A DNA stretch of 64,000 nucleotides from Streptomyces broussonetiae (GCF_009796285.1 NZ_CP047020.1:1798001-1862000), one strand, 5' to 3'; shown: positions 1 through 8,200, counted from the stretch's first letter. Program-made: numbers and translations. Notes: generated by a model not told the origin, from the letters alone.

Positions 1-125
1 CCGGACGCGAGCAGGAGTTCCCCGAGCTGGACCGGGTGGAGTGGCTGGGCATCGACCGGGCCCGCGAGCTGATCATCTCCGCGCAGAGCGCGTTTCTCGA
101 CCGGCTGGCGGAGCACACGCGCTGA
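1..125 (+). CDS. Nudix hydrolase, C-terminal fragment (runs in from the left)
   Basis: Only the last 40 codons are present; the first in-frame codon begins at base 3 and the frame ends with TGA at 123-125. The peptide has the closing pattern of YjhB-like Nudix proteins: a FPELDRVEWLG segment, then ARELI and QSAFLDRL, matching the family's 'PEvDRaeWf...ar..I..gQ..fLdrL' tail. The Nudix box itself lies outside the window, so substrate and catalytic competence cannot be judged. It reads in the same direction as the next gene and ends 75 bases before it. The call rests on this short tail alone. Confidence 0.6.
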   Translation, partial: GREQEFPELDRVEWLGIDRARELIISAQSAFLDRLAEHTR

Positions 126-200
126 AGAGGGTCTCACGCGTTGCGGACGCCGCGCCCGCGCGCGAAGGTCGAGACAAGCCCGCTCCCAGGGAGGCCAGCC

Positions 201-1586
201 ATGCCCATCGCGACGGTGAACCCGGCCAACGGCGAGACGCTCAAGGCGTACGAGCCCATGGGCGAGGAGGAGCTGGAACGCCGGCTCCAGCTCGCCGAGG
301 CCACGTTCCGCACGTACCGGACGACCGCGTTCGCCGACCGGGCCCGACTGCTGAACAAGGCCGCCGATCTGCTCGACGAGGACCAGCCGGAGATCGGCCG
401 GGTCATGACCACCGAGATGGGCAAGCCGGTCAAGCAGGCCCGCGCGGAGGCCGCGAAGTGCGCGAAGGCGATGCGCTGGTACGCCGAGCACGCCGAGGCG
501 CTGCTGGCCGACGAGGAGCCCGCCGAGTCGGACGTGCGCGACTCCGGGGCGTCCCGGGTCCGGGTGCGCTACCGGCCGCTCGGCCCGGTGCTCGCGGTCA
601 TGCCGTGGAACTTCCCCCTGTGGCAGGTCGTACGGTTCGCCGCGCCCGCGCTGATGGCGGGCAACGTGGGCCTGCTCAAACACGCCTCCAACGTCCCCCA
701 GACGGCCCTGTACCTGGAAGACCTGTTCCACCGGGCGGGCTTCACGGAAGGCTGCTTCCAGACGCTGCTGATCGGGGCGGGCGCGGTAGACGGCATCCTG
801 CGCGACGAGCGGGTCAAGGCGGCGACGCTGACGGGCAGCGAGCCCGCGGGCCGGGCGGTCGCCGCCACCGCCGGGGAGATGATCAAGAAGACGGTGCTGG
901 AGCTGGGCGGCAGCGACCCGTACGTCGTCATGCCCTCGGCCGACCTGGACCGGGCCGCCGGGATCGCGGTCACGGCGCGGGTGCAGAACAACGGGCAGTC
1001 GTGCATCGCCGCGAAGCGGTTCATCGTGCACCACGACGTCTACGACGCCTTCGCCGAGAAGTTCGTCGCCGGGATGCGGGCGCTCAAGGTCGGCGATCCG
1101 CTCGAGGAGGACACCGGGGTCGGTCCGCTCGCAACCGAACAGGGCCGCAAGGACGTGGAAGAGCTGGTCGACGACGCCAGGCGCAGCGGCGCCGAGGTGC
1201 TGTGCGGCGGGCAGCGGCCGGACGGGCCGGGCTGGTACTACCCGCCGACCGTACTCGCCGGCATCACCCGGGAGATGCGCATCCACCGCGAGGAGGCGTT
1301 CGGGCCGGTGGCCACGCTGTACCGGGCCGGCGACCTGGACGAGGCACTGCTGATCGCCAACGACTCGCCGTTCGGGCTGAGTTCCAACGTCTGGACGCGG
1401 GACGAGGCGGAGGTCGAACGGTTCGCCCGCGATCTCGAGGCCGGCTCGGTGTACGTCAACGGGATGACCGCCTCGCATCCTGCGTTCCCGTTCGGCGGTG
1501 TGAAGCGCTCGGGGTACGGGCGTGAGCTGTCCGGGCACGGAATCCGGGAGTTCTGCAACATCACCACGGTTTGGCAGGGGGTGTGA
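201..1586 (+). CDS. gabD: NADP-dependent succinic semialdehyde dehydrogenase (aldehyde dehydrogenase family)
   Basis: A 461-residue cytosolic aldehyde dehydrogenase. The N-terminus [15 protein letters not shown], the length and the absence of an extension fit the GabD/Sad group, which oxidises succinic semialdehyde to succinate in the GABA shunt. The general-base glutamate is in VLELGGSDP (E234) and the catalytic cysteine in [11 protein letters not shown] (C268). PWNFPLWQ and the C-terminal [15 protein letters not shown] are further family motifs. The start at 201 is preceded by a GGGAGG ribosome site at 189-194, so the longer reading frame from 141 is probably untranslated. No GABA transaminase is adjacent, so the aldehyde substrate is inferred from family only; other small aldehydes are possible. 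Confidence 0.88.
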   Translation: MPIATVNPANGETLKAYEPMGEEELERRLQLAEATFRTYRTTAFADRARLLNKAADLLDEDQPEIGRVMTTEMGKPVKQARAEAAKCAKAMRWYAEHAEALLADEEPAESDVRDSGASRVRVRYRPLGPVLAVMPWNFPLWQVVRFAAPALMAGNVGLLKHASNVPQTALYLEDLFHRAGFTEGCFQTLLIGAGAVDGILRDERVKAATLTGSEPAGRAVAATAGEMIKKTVLELGGSDPYVVMPSADLDRAAGIAVTARVQNNGQSCIAAKRFIVHHDVYDAFAEKFVAGMRALKVGDPLEEDTGVGPLATEQGRKDVEELVDDARRSGAEVLCGGQRPDGPGWYYPPTVLAGITREMRIHREEAFGPVATLYRAGDLDEALLIANDSPFGLSSNVWTRDEAEVERFARDLEAGSVYVNGMTASHPAFPFGGVKRSGYGRELSGHGIREFCNITTVWQGV

Positions 1587-1598
1587 GTGCTGCGGGGC

Positions 1599-1604
1599 TA
1601 CCAT
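1599..1604 (+). promoter_or_regulatory. candidate -10 box of a leaderless transcript
   Basis: TACCAT fits TANNNT and ends 7 bases before the GTG at 1612. There is no purine-rich ribosome site between them, so transcription may begin at or next to the start codon. No convincing -35 element lies at normal spacing. Confidence 0.35.
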
Positions 1605-1611
1605 CCCATTT

Positions 1612-1845
1612 GTGAACCTCGAAGTGACTCTGCCTCTGATCGTCGACGACCGCGGGTCCTTGCAGGTGGCTGCGGCCGACGTGAGTAAGTTGCTGCGGAC
1701 CGTGGGTGGACGGTGGCTGCGGCTCGTGGAGGCCGGGGAGCAGGGTCTGGACGAGGATACGGTTGCCGCGCTGACCATCGAGTTGGCCAAGCTCGCGGAC
1801 CGTATCGACGTGGCCTGCATCGCGCACAGCAGCGGAGCGCCGTAG
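1612..1845 (+). CDS. DUF6213-like small protein
   Basis: A 77-residue acidic protein with no signal peptide or membrane segment. It begins VNLEVTLPLIVDDRG and ends IDVACIAHSSGAP, a pattern I recall from the actinobacterial DUF6213 family. Its function is unknown. The frame stays open upstream to 1522, but only from 1612 does it separate from the end of the dehydrogenase gene, and the GTG there has a -10-like hexamer just upstream. It converges on the TenA-like gene with 5 bases between the stop codons. Confidence 0.7.
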   Translation: MNLEVTLPLIVDDRGSLQVAAADVSKLLRTVGGRWLRLVEAGEQGLDEDTVAALTIELAKLADRIDVACIAHSSGAP

Positions 1846-1850
1846 GCGGA

Positions 1851-2498
1851 TCAGCCCAGCGTTGCCCAGAACATGCTCTCGTACCGTTGAAGCAGCGTTC
1901 CGTAGGTGTGTGCGGTGTCCGTGTGCAGAGCACCGGTGTCCAGGCCCGCCTGCACGGCCGCCGTCGCCTGTTCGTCCAGGTCGGGCGCCGGCGCCGCGAA
2001 GAAGTCGAAGAACGCGCAGGACTCGTCCTCGAAGCCGTAGTGGGTGCGCAGGCCCGCCGCGATGCGGGTGCAGTAGCCGCCCCAGGCCGAGAAGTTGGCC
2101 GTCAGGGCGAGGAGCGTGTCCGTGGGGGACGCGTTGAGGGCCAGCCAGGAGACGTAGGCGGGATAGGCCTGGCAGCCGGCCAGGGGGACGTACGTGCGCG
2201 AACGTTCTTCCGTCACGCCGCAGGCCCGTGCGAATGCCGTCAGATGCCGTGCGGCCAGCTCCTCGCCCGTCGCCAGCGTGCTGAAGTAGGCCGCGGCGGC
2301 CGGGTCGGCGCGTCGGGCCAGGTGCTCGAAGGAGCGGCGGTCGGACGGGATCACCCACTGCTGTTCCAGAGCCAGCCGGGCGAGGGCCTGCGGGGGCGCC
2401 TCGCCGCGCTCCACGAGCGGGACGAAGGGGTTGGCGGAGGCGTCCGGGGCAAGTGCCCCGATGGTCGTCTCGAGCAGGTCCCTGGCCGTGGCCGTCAT
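1851..2498 (-). CDS. TenA/PqqC-like helical protein
   Basis: A 215-residue all-helical protein of the TenA/THI-4/PQQC superfamily (haem-oxygenase-like fold). TenA proper is thiaminase II, which salvages the thiamine pyrimidine. Family-like features include the early QQWVIPSDRRSFEHL helix, YPAYVSWLALN, NFSAWGGYC and the C-terminal FFDFFA segment. The usual active-site cysteine/glutamate pair cannot be assigned with confidence, so enzymatic thiaminase activity is not asserted. The start at 2498 has GGGAG just upstream. It lies divergent from the pigment gene rppA and shares a 186-base control region with it, so a link to pigment metabolism is possible but unproven. Confidence 0.65.
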   Translation of the reverse strand: MTATARDLLETTIGALAPDASANPFVPLVERGEAPPQALARLALEQQWVIPSDRRSFEHLARRADPAAAAYFSTLATGEELAARHLTAFARACGVTEERSRTYVPLAGCQAYPAYVSWLALNASPTDTLLALTANFSAWGGYCTRIAAGLRTHYGFEDESCAFFDFFAAPAPDLDEQATAAVQAGLDTGALHTDTAHTYGTLLQRYESMFWATLG

Positions 2499-2605
2499 GG
2501 CGCTCTCCCTCGCGGCGGACGTGCGGGTTTCTCCTCCGACCCTGACACGTTGTCCCCAGTCTGGAGTAGTCCGGCGAGAGAACGCCGCTCCGACGGGTGA
2601 TCGTG

Positions 2606-2633
2606 GGTGGACCACCTCCTGAGGTGAACCACC
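2606..2633. promoter_or_regulatory. 28-bp imperfect palindrome, candidate operator of the rppA/tenA-like divergent region
   Basis: Outer arms GGTGG/CCACC and inner arms CACCTC/GAGGTG form a symmetric site with only the two-base joints and centre mismatched. It lies about 50 bases before the rppA start and about 108 bases before the TenA-like start, where a repressor could control both. A second, perfect 14-bp palindrome (GCCTTCCGGAAGGC) follows at 2653-2666. The binding protein is unknown. Confidence 0.45.
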
Positions 2634-2652
2634 TACTGACCGGCGGGCGAAT

Positions 2653-2666
2653 GCCTTCCGGAAGGC
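2653..2666. repeat. perfect 14-bp palindrome in the rppA leader
   Basis: GCCTTCCGGAAGGC is fully self-complementary and ends 18 bases before the rppA ATG. It could be a protein site, or a small hairpin near the ribosome site, which is itself weak here. There is no evidence for either role beyond symmetry and position. Confidence 0.4.
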
Positions 2667-2684
2667 TGAAAGCAGGCGCGGTTC

Positions 2685-3749
2685 ATGGCGACTTTGTGCA
2701 GACCGGCAGTGTCGGTTCCGGAACACGTGATCACGATGGAGGAGACGTTGGAGCTGGCCCGCTCCCGTCACGCGGACCACCCTCAACTCCCCCTCGCACT
2801 GCGGCTGATAGCGAACACCGGCGTCAAGACCCGGCACATCGTGCAGCCCATCGAGGAGACCCTGAAGCACCCCGGCTTCGAGGAGCGCAACAAGCTCTAC
2901 GAGGCGGAGGCCAAGGCCAGGGTGCCCGCGGTGATACAGCGGGCGCTCGACGACGCGGAACTCCTCACCACCGACATCGACGTGATCGTCTACGTCTCGT
3001 GCACGGGCTTCATGATGCCCTCGCTCACGGCGTGGCTGATCAACGAGATGGACTTCGACCCCACCACCCGGCAGCTCCCGATAGCCCAGCTGGGCTGTGC
3101 GGCCGGCGGTGCGGCGATCAACCGGGCCCACGACTTCTGTGCGGCCTACCCCGAGGCCAACGCGTTGATCGTGGCCTGCGAGTTCTGCTCGCTGTGCTAC
3201 CAGCCCACCGACCTCGGCGTCGGCTCGCTGCTCTCCAACGGTCTGTTCGGTGACGGCATAGCCGCCGCCGTGGTCCGCGGCAAGGGTGGCACCGGCATCG
3301 AGCTGGAGCGCAACGGCTCGTACCTGATCCCCAAGACCGAAGAGTGGATCATGTACGACGTCCGTGCGACCGGCTTCCACTTCCTGCTCGACAAGCGGGT
3401 GCCGGCCACCATGGAGCCGCTGGCCCCGGCCCTCCAGGACCTCGCCGGGACGCACGGCTGGGACGCGTCCGACCTGGACTTCTACATCGTCCACGCCGGC
3501 GGGCCGCGCATCCTCGACGACCTGAGCAAGTTCCTCCAGGTCGACCCGCACGCATTCCGGTTCAGCCGGGCCACCCTCACCGAGTACGGCAACATCGCCT
3601 CCGGCGTCGTGCTGGACGCGCTGCGCCGGCTCTTCGAAGAGGGCGGCGCCGAGCACCGGGCGCGCGGGCTCCTCGCCGGGTTCGGACCCGGCATCACCGC
3701 GGAAATGGCGCTGGGCCGCTGGCGCGGCTCCGACCGAGAAACGGCATGA
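2685..3749 (+). CDS. rppA: 1,3,6,8-tetrahydroxynaphthalene synthase (type III polyketide synthase)
   Basis: A 354-residue chalcone-synthase-fold enzyme that condenses five malonyl-CoA units into tetrahydroxynaphthalene, which oxidises to flaviolin. The catalytic triad sits at the positions known for RppA: C138 in QLGCAAGG, H270 in IVHAGGPRI and N303 in EYGNIASG. C106 (YVSCTGF), which shapes the RppA cavity, is also present. The N-terminus MATLCRPAVSVPEH matches the S. coelicolor enzyme as I recall it. It is first in an operon with a P450 (7 bases downstream) and a cupin. Control is probably through the palindromes upstream. Product assignment is firm at family level; the final pigment depends on the downstream oxidases. 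Confidence 0.96.
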   Translation: MATLCRPAVSVPEHVITMEETLELARSRHADHPQLPLALRLIANTGVKTRHIVQPIEETLKHPGFEERNKLYEAEAKARVPAVIQRALDDAELLTTDIDVIVYVSCTGFMMPSLTAWLINEMDFDPTTRQLPIAQLGCAAGGAAINRAHDFCAAYPEANALIVACEFCSLCYQPTDLGVGSLLSNGLFGDGIAAAVVRGKGGTGIELERNGSYLIPKTEEWIMYDVRATGFHFLLDKRVPATMEPLAPALQDLAGTHGWDASDLDFYIVHAGGPRILDDLSKFLQVDPHAFRFSRATLTEYGNIASGVVLDALRRLFEEGGAEHRARGLLAGFGPGITAEMALGRWRGSDRETA

Positions 3750-3756
3750 GTACGGC

Positions 3757-4971
3757 ATGACGGAAGAGACCCTCACCGAGACCCTGCCCCCGATCCGGCA
3801 CTGGCCGGCGCTCGATCTGACCGGGACGGACTTCGACCCGGTGCTCAGAGAGCTGATGCGCGAGGGACCGGTCACCCGCATCCAACTGCCCAACGGCGAG
3901 GGATGGGCGTGGCTGGTGACCCGGTACGACGACGTGCGCATGGTGACCAATGACGCTCGCTTCAGCCGCGAGGCCGTCATGGACAAGCCGGTCACCCGGC
4001 TGGCCCCGCACTTCATCCCGGACCCCGGCGCGGTCGGTTTCCTCGACCCGCCCGACCACACCCGGCTGCGCCGCTCGGTGGCCGCCGCGTTCACCGCGAA
4101 GGGCGTGGAGCGGGTGCGGGACAGGGCGCGCACCATGCTGGTCGAACTGGTCGACGAACTCCTCCAGGACGGCCCGCCGGCCGATCTGACAGCCACGATC
4201 CTCAGCCCGTTCCCGATCGCGGTGATCTGCGAAATGATGGGTGTACCGGCCGCCGACCGGCACACCATGCACATCTGGACGCAGCTGATCCTGTCCTCCT
4301 CGCACGGCAAGGAGGTCAGCGAGAAGGCCAAGCGGGAGATGGCCGCCTACTTCTCCGACCTGATCGGCCTGCGCGAGAACAGCACGGCCGAGGACGTCAC
4401 CTCGCTGCTCGGCTCCGCCGTGGGCCGGGGCGAGGTCACCCTGGAGGAGGCCGTCGGGCTCGCCGTGCTTCTGCAGATCGGGGGCGAGGCGGTCACCAAC
4501 AACAGCGGCCAGATGTTCTACCTGCTGCTGACCCGCCCCGACCTGGTGAGCCTGCTGCGCGAGCGGCCGGAGATCCGCCCCCGGGCGATCGACGAACTCC
4601 TGCGCATCATCCCGCACCGCAATGCGGTCGGCCTGTCCCGCATCGCCATGGTGGACGTGGAGATCCGGGGCGTGCGGATCCGTGCGGGTGACCCGGTGTA
4701 CGTCTCCTACCTGGCCGCCAACCGCGACCCGGAGGTCTTCCCCGACCCGGAGACCATCGACTTCTCCCGCAGCCCCAACCCCCATGTCTCCTTCGGCTTC
4801 GGCCCGCACTACTGCCCCGGCGGCCAGCTGGCCCGGCTGGAGCAGGAGCTGCTGGTGGACACCCTGCTGGACCGGGTGCCGGGCCTGCGACTGGCCGTAC
4901 CGCCGGAGCAGGTGCCCTTCAAGAAGGGCGCGCTGATCCGGGGTCCCGAGGCCGTACCGGTGACCTGGTGA
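3757..4971 (+). CDS. cytochrome P450, CYP158A2-like flaviolin-coupling enzyme
   Basis: A 404-residue soluble bacterial P450. The haem cysteine is C353 in FGFGPHYCPGG, and the ExxR motif is in AIDELLRI. The I-helix reads GGEAVTNN at 242-249, with alanine at 245 in place of the usual conserved threonine region. CYP158A2 of S. coelicolor has the same length and, as I recall, the same haem-ligand and Ala245 positions; it couples two flaviolins to biflaviolin, using the substrate hydroxyl in oxygen activation. The position directly after rppA supports the same job: oxidative C-C dimerisation of flaviolin into a brown pigment. Redox partners are not encoded nearby. Confidence 0.92.
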   Translation: MTEETLTETLPPIRHWPALDLTGTDFDPVLRELMREGPVTRIQLPNGEGWAWLVTRYDDVRMVTNDARFSREAVMDKPVTRLAPHFIPDPGAVGFLDPPDHTRLRRSVAAAFTAKGVERVRDRARTMLVELVDELLQDGPPADLTATILSPFPIAVICEMMGVPAADRHTMHIWTQLILSSSHGKEVSEKAKREMAAYFSDLIGLRENSTAEDVTSLLGSAVGRGEVTLEEAVGLAVLLQIGGEAVTNNSGQMFYLLLTRPDLVSLLRERPEIRPRAIDELLRIIPHRNAVGLSRIAMVDVEIRGVRIRAGDPVYVSYLAANRDPEVFPDPETIDFSRSPNPHVSFGFGPHYCPGGQLARLEQELLVDTLLDRVPGLRLAVPPEQVPFKKGALIRGPEAVPVTW

Positions 4972-4978
4972 CCGGCTC

Positions 4979-5500
4979 ATGACCTGGACGGAGGGACTGT
5001 ACGTACCGCCGGGCCACGGCCGCGTCGTCGAGACACCCGCCCAGCGTGTGACGTTCAAGGTCACCGGCACCCACTCGCGGATGGCCTCCACCTTCGAGGT
5101 GGAGGTCCCGCCGGGCTTCGACGTGGGCGCCCATGTGCACACGCGCAGCGAGGAACTGTTCTACGTCCTGGAGGGCGAACTCGACGTCCTCGCCTTCGAG
5201 CCGCGCATCCGCACACCCGACAACTGGAAGAAGTGGGAGTCGAGTTCGGGCCGCAGGGCGGTGCGGGCGACCCCCGGCACGGTGATCGTCGTACCACCGG
5301 GGTGTCCCCATGCCTTCGCCAACCCGACGGACACACCGGCGAAGATGTTCTTCCAGGCCTCTCCCCCGCCGGACCACGAGCGCTATTTCGAGGAGTTGCT
5401 GGAGATCCTGGGCAACGGAGGCCCGCCGGACCAGGAGGCGATCGAGGCGCTCCGGACGAAGTACGACATCGAGCAGCTCACGCCCTTGAGGCACCGGTAG
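4979..5500 (+). CDS. cupin-fold protein, probable MomA-like quinone-forming monooxygenase
   Basis: A 173-residue single-domain cupin. Motif 1 is GAHVHTRSEELFYVLEGELDV, with His, His and Glu metal ligands, and motif 2 is PGTVIVVPPGCPHAFANP, with the final His. Cupins of this type lying next to rppA (MomA of S. antibioticus) oxidise tetrahydroxynaphthalene to the quinone flaviolin. That literature role plus operon position, 7 bases after the P450 stop, make this the likely function. The order synthase, coupling P450, quinone-forming cupin gives a complete route from malonyl-CoA to flaviolin dimers. Confidence 0.8.
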   Translation: MTWTEGLYVPPGHGRVVETPAQRVTFKVTGTHSRMASTFEVEVPPGFDVGAHVHTRSEELFYVLEGELDVLAFEPRIRTPDNWKKWESSSGRRAVRATPGTVIVVPPGCPHAFANPTDTPAKMFFQASPPPDHERYFEELLEILGNGGPPDQEAIEALRTKYDIEQLTPLRHR

Positions 5501-5505
5501 ACGCG

Positions 5506-5567
5506 CCAACCCCGAGGGGGCGCGGGGAACTGCGCGACCAGCCACGACGAACCGGCGGTCCGCAGCG
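5506..5567. repeat. dispersed Streptomyces intergenic repeat
   Basis: The segment includes CCCCGAGGGGGCGCGGGGAA and CTGCGCGACCAGCCACGACG. From memory, this wording recurs between genes in many Streptomyces genomes. Here it fills the gap between the convergent cupin and acyl-CoA dehydrogenase genes, where its CCCC/GGGG fold may also help end transcription. No coding potential. Confidence 0.6.
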
Positions 5568-5586
5568 CACCCGCACCCCCGCGGCG

Positions 5587-6816
5587 CTACCGGATCGGCA
5601 TCCCGGCAAGGGTCCGCGCGATGACGAGCCGCTGGATCTCGCTCGTACCCTCGAAGATCGTGTAGATCGCGCTGTCCCGGTGCATCCGCTCGACCGGGTA
5701 CTCGCGGGTGTACCCGTTGCCACCGAGGATCTGGATGGCCTGCGCGGTCACCTTCTTCGCGGTCTCGCTCGCGAACAGCTTGGACATCGAGCCCTCCGCC
5801 GCGGTGAACGGCTTCCCGTTGACCGCCATCCAGGACGCCCGCCACACGAGGAGACGCGCGGCGTCGATCTGCGTCCGCATGTCCGCCAGCTGGAACGCCA
5901 CACCCTGGTTGTCCATGATCGGCCGGCCGAACTGCTCCCGGGTCCTGGCGTAGTCGAGGGCGACCTCGTACGCGGCCCGGGCGGTACCGACGGCCATCGC
6001 GCCGACGGCCGGCCGCGAGGCCTCGAAGGTGGCCATCGCCGCGTTCTTCACCCTCTCCCCACCGCCGGCCTTCGCCTTCTCGCGGGCTCGCGCGAGCCGC
6101 TCGTCCAGCTTCTCCTTGCCACCGAGCAGGCAGGAGCCGGGGACGCGGACGTGGTCGAGGACGACCTCGGCGGTGTGCGAGGCACGGATGCCGTGCTTCT
6201 TGAACTTCTGTCCCTGGGCGAGGCCGGGGGTACCCGGCGGGACGATGAAGGAGGCATGACCCTTGGAGCCCAGCTCCGGGTCGACACTGGCGACGACGAC
6301 GTGGACGTTGGCGATACCGCCGTTGGTCGCCCAGGTCTTCGTGCCGTTGATCACCCACTCGTCCTTGGCCTCGTCGTACACGGCGCGCGTGCGCATGGAC
6401 GCCACGTCGGAGCCGGCGTCGGGCTCGGAGGAGCAGAACGCGGCGACCTTGACGTCGTTCTGGTCGCCGTACATCTGCGGGATCCAGGTACCGATCTGCT
6501 CCTCGGTTCCGTTGGCGAGAACGCCCACGGCGGCGAGGCCGGTGCCCACAATGGACAGGGCGATGCCCGCGTCGCCCCAGAACAGTTCCTCCATCGCCAT
6601 CGGGATACCGAGCCCGGTGGAGTCGAAGTACTGCTGCGCATAGAAGTCGAGGGAGTAGATGCCGACCTTCGCGGCCTCCTGGATCACCGGCCAGGGAGTC
6701 TCCTCGCGCTCGTCCCACTCGGCGGCCGCGGGGCGGATCACGTCGGCGGCGAAGCCATGGAGCCAGTCCCGGACTTCCTTCTGTTCGTCGTTCAGCTCCA
6801 TGGTGAACTCAGCCAT
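5587..6816 (-). CDS. acyl-CoA dehydrogenase
   Basis: A 409-residue FAD-dependent acyl-CoA dehydrogenase that introduces the 2,3 double bond in acyl-CoA thioesters. Domain order is an N-terminal helical region, a middle beta domain (AAFCSSEPDAGSDVASM is the flavin/substrate loop) and a C-terminal helical domain. The catalytic base is E389 in YTIFEGTSEIQR, where medium- and short-chain enzymes carry it. QILGGNGYTREYPVERMHRD is the usual FAD/tetramer motif. The ATG at 6816 follows a GGAGGGG ribosome site. It diverges from a TetR regulator across a palindromic operator, suggesting ligand-induced control of fatty or branched acyl-CoA breakdown. Chain-length preference is not readable. Confidence 0.93.
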   Translation of the reverse strand: MAEFTMELNDEQKEVRDWLHGFAADVIRPAAAEWDEREETPWPVIQEAAKVGIYSLDFYAQQYFDSTGLGIPMAMEELFWGDAGIALSIVGTGLAAVGVLANGTEEQIGTWIPQMYGDQNDVKVAAFCSSEPDAGSDVASMRTRAVYDEAKDEWVINGTKTWATNGGIANVHVVVASVDPELGSKGHASFIVPPGTPGLAQGQKFKKHGIRASHTAEVVLDHVRVPGSCLLGGKEKLDERLARAREKAKAGGGERVKNAAMATFEASRPAVGAMAVGTARAAYEVALDYARTREQFGRPIMDNQGVAFQLADMRTQIDAARLLVWRASWMAVNGKPFTAAEGSMSKLFASETAKKVTAQAIQILGGNGYTREYPVERMHRDSAIYTIFEGTSEIQRLVIARTLAGMPIR

Positions 6817-6842
6817 GTCCCCTCCAGCGGCGGCAGTGCGAT

Positions 6843-6880
6843 GTTACTAGCGGTAACCCGAGTCTGTTACCGACGGGTAG
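6843..6880. promoter_or_regulatory. candidate TetR operator: perfect palindrome plus a degenerate second copy
   Basis: GTTAC-TAGCG-GTAAC at 6843-6857 is a perfect inverted repeat with a 5-base spacer. GTTAC-CGACG-GGTAG at 6866-6880 repeats the left half exactly and the right half poorly, 23 bases further on. Both lie within 65 bases of the acyl-CoA dehydrogenase start and about 110 bases before the TetR start. This suggests cooperative binding by the adjacent TetR protein. Confidence 0.6.
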
Positions 6881-6986
6881 GAAAAGTCAACCGGCGACGA
6901 CGCCTCGGCATCCCGTTCGATGTCAGGGGCACAGTCAGTGTTAGTTTGCGCAGGCGTCACCGAATCAGCACGGGTGGGGAGAGCAC

Positions 6987-7631
6987 ATGAACACCACACA
7001 GCGGACCGAGCAGCAGCGGTCCGCCGACCGCCGACGGCGAGAACTGCTGGAGGCCGCCGACCGGGTGGTGCTGCGCGACGGCCCCCAGGCGTCGATGAAC
7101 GCGATCGCGGCGGAGGCCGGGATCACGAAGCCGATCCTGTATCGCCACTTCGGCGACAAGGGTGGGCTCTACGCGGCTCTGGCCAAGCGGCACACGGACG
7201 CGCTGCTGGACTCGCTGCGGGCGGCGCTGGACGCCCCCGCCGCCCGGCGGGAGCGGGTCGAGTCCACGCTGGACACCTATCTCGCGGCGATCGAGGCACG
7301 CCCTCAGGTGTACCGGTTCCTGATGCACCCCGCGGAGGGGAGCACGGGAGGCGACCAGGGCTTCGACGTCGGCAAGCACAGCGCACCGCTGCTCCGCAGG
7401 ATGGGCGAGGAACTGGCCCAGGTGATCGAGGAGCGGGTCGACCTGGGGCCCGGGAGCCAGCAGCTCGCACGGGTGTGGGGGCACGGGATCGTCGGGATGA
7501 TGCACGCCGCGGGTGACTGGTGGCTGGGCGAACGCCCTTGCTCCCGGAGCGAGTTGGTGCGCTCGCTCGCGGATTTGCTGTGGGGACGGCTTGCCGCCGC
7601 GGGGGACAGGATGGGCGGCCCGGGGTTCTAG
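6987..7631 (+). CDS. TetR/AcrR family transcriptional regulator
   Basis: A 214-residue one-component repressor. The N-terminal helix-turn-helix spans about residues 35-58 (AIAAEAGITKPILYRHFGDK), preceded by the usual helix-1 stretch RRRELLEAADRVV. The remaining 150 residues are the helical ligand-binding and dimer domain. The ATG at 6987 has a GGGGAGAG ribosome site. It is divergent from the acyl-CoA dehydrogenase gene, with a symmetric site in between, so the simplest model is repression of both genes relieved by an acyl-CoA or fatty acid. The ligand is not known. Confidence 0.9.
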   Translation: MNTTQRTEQQRSADRRRRELLEAADRVVLRDGPQASMNAIAAEAGITKPILYRHFGDKGGLYAALAKRHTDALLDSLRAALDAPAARRERVESTLDTYLAAIEARPQVYRFLMHPAEGSTGGDQGFDVGKHSAPLLRRMGEELAQVIEERVDLGPGSQQLARVWGHGIVGMMHAAGDWWLGERPCSRSELVRSLADLLWGRLAAAGDRMGGPGF

Positions 7632-7647
7632 CCGCCCGCGGTCCCGC

Positions 7648-8187
7648 CTAGCCGCTCCATGAGGCGCGGTCGATCTGCCGGAGCAGTCTGCGTCTGCGCC
7701 ACCCCGTGAGGTGATCGGCGTACACCGTGCCCTCCAAGTGGTCGCACTCGTGCTGCAGACACCGGGCGAAGAAACCCGTGCCGTGCACGGTGACAGGCTC
7801 CCCCGTCACCGTGCGGCCCTCGACCACCGCATGGTCGTGGCGCTCGGTCCCGGCTTCCAGCCCGGGCAGCGACAGGCAGCCCTCGGGACCCCGGACGACG
7901 ACCCCGTCGCGCTCCACGAGGCGGGGGTTCACCACATGCCCCAGATGCCGCACATCCTCATCATCAGGACAGTCATAGACGAAAACCCGCAAAGGCACCC
8001 CGATCTGGTTCGCGGCCAACCCCACCCCTTGCGCCGCGTACATCGTGGCGAACAAGTCCTCCACGAGGTCGGCCAGTTCGGGGCCGAAGTCCGTGACGTC
8101 CCGGCAGGGCTCGCGCAGCGCCGCTTCGCCGAGCAGAGTGAGAGGCCGGACTCGCCCGCGGGCGCCCGGAATGGAACCGTGTCGCAT
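7648..8187 (-). CDS. def: peptide deformylase
   Basis: A 179-residue metalloenzyme that removes the N-formyl group from nascent proteins. The three deformylase motifs are intact: GVGLAANQIG (motif 1), EGCLSLPG (motif 2, metal Cys) and QHECDHLEG (motif 3, two metal His and the catalytic Glu). The start is placed at the ATG at 8187 rather than at 8280, because the enzyme normally begins near this point and a TACCCT hexamer lies 7 bases upstream, as in leaderless genes. Streptomyces carry several def copies. This one is divergent from murT-gatD and ends 16 bases from the TetR stop. Confidence 0.92.
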   Translation of the reverse strand: MRHGSIPGARGRVRPLTLLGEAALREPCRDVTDFGPELADLVEDLFATMYAAQGVGLAANQIGVPLRVFVYDCPDDEDVRHLGHVVNPRLVERDGVVVRGPEGCLSLPGLEAGTERHDHAVVEGRTVTGEPVTVHGTGFFARCLQHECDHLEGTVYADHLTGWRRRRLLRQIDRASWSG

Positions 8188-8194
8188 GGCCGCA

Positions 8195-8200
8195 AGGGTA
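8195..8200 (-). promoter_or_regulatory. candidate -10 box of leaderless def
   Basis: On the minus strand TACCCT ends 7 bases before the def ATG, and no ribosome site is present. The same arrangement occurs before three other genes in this window. Confidence 0.35.
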
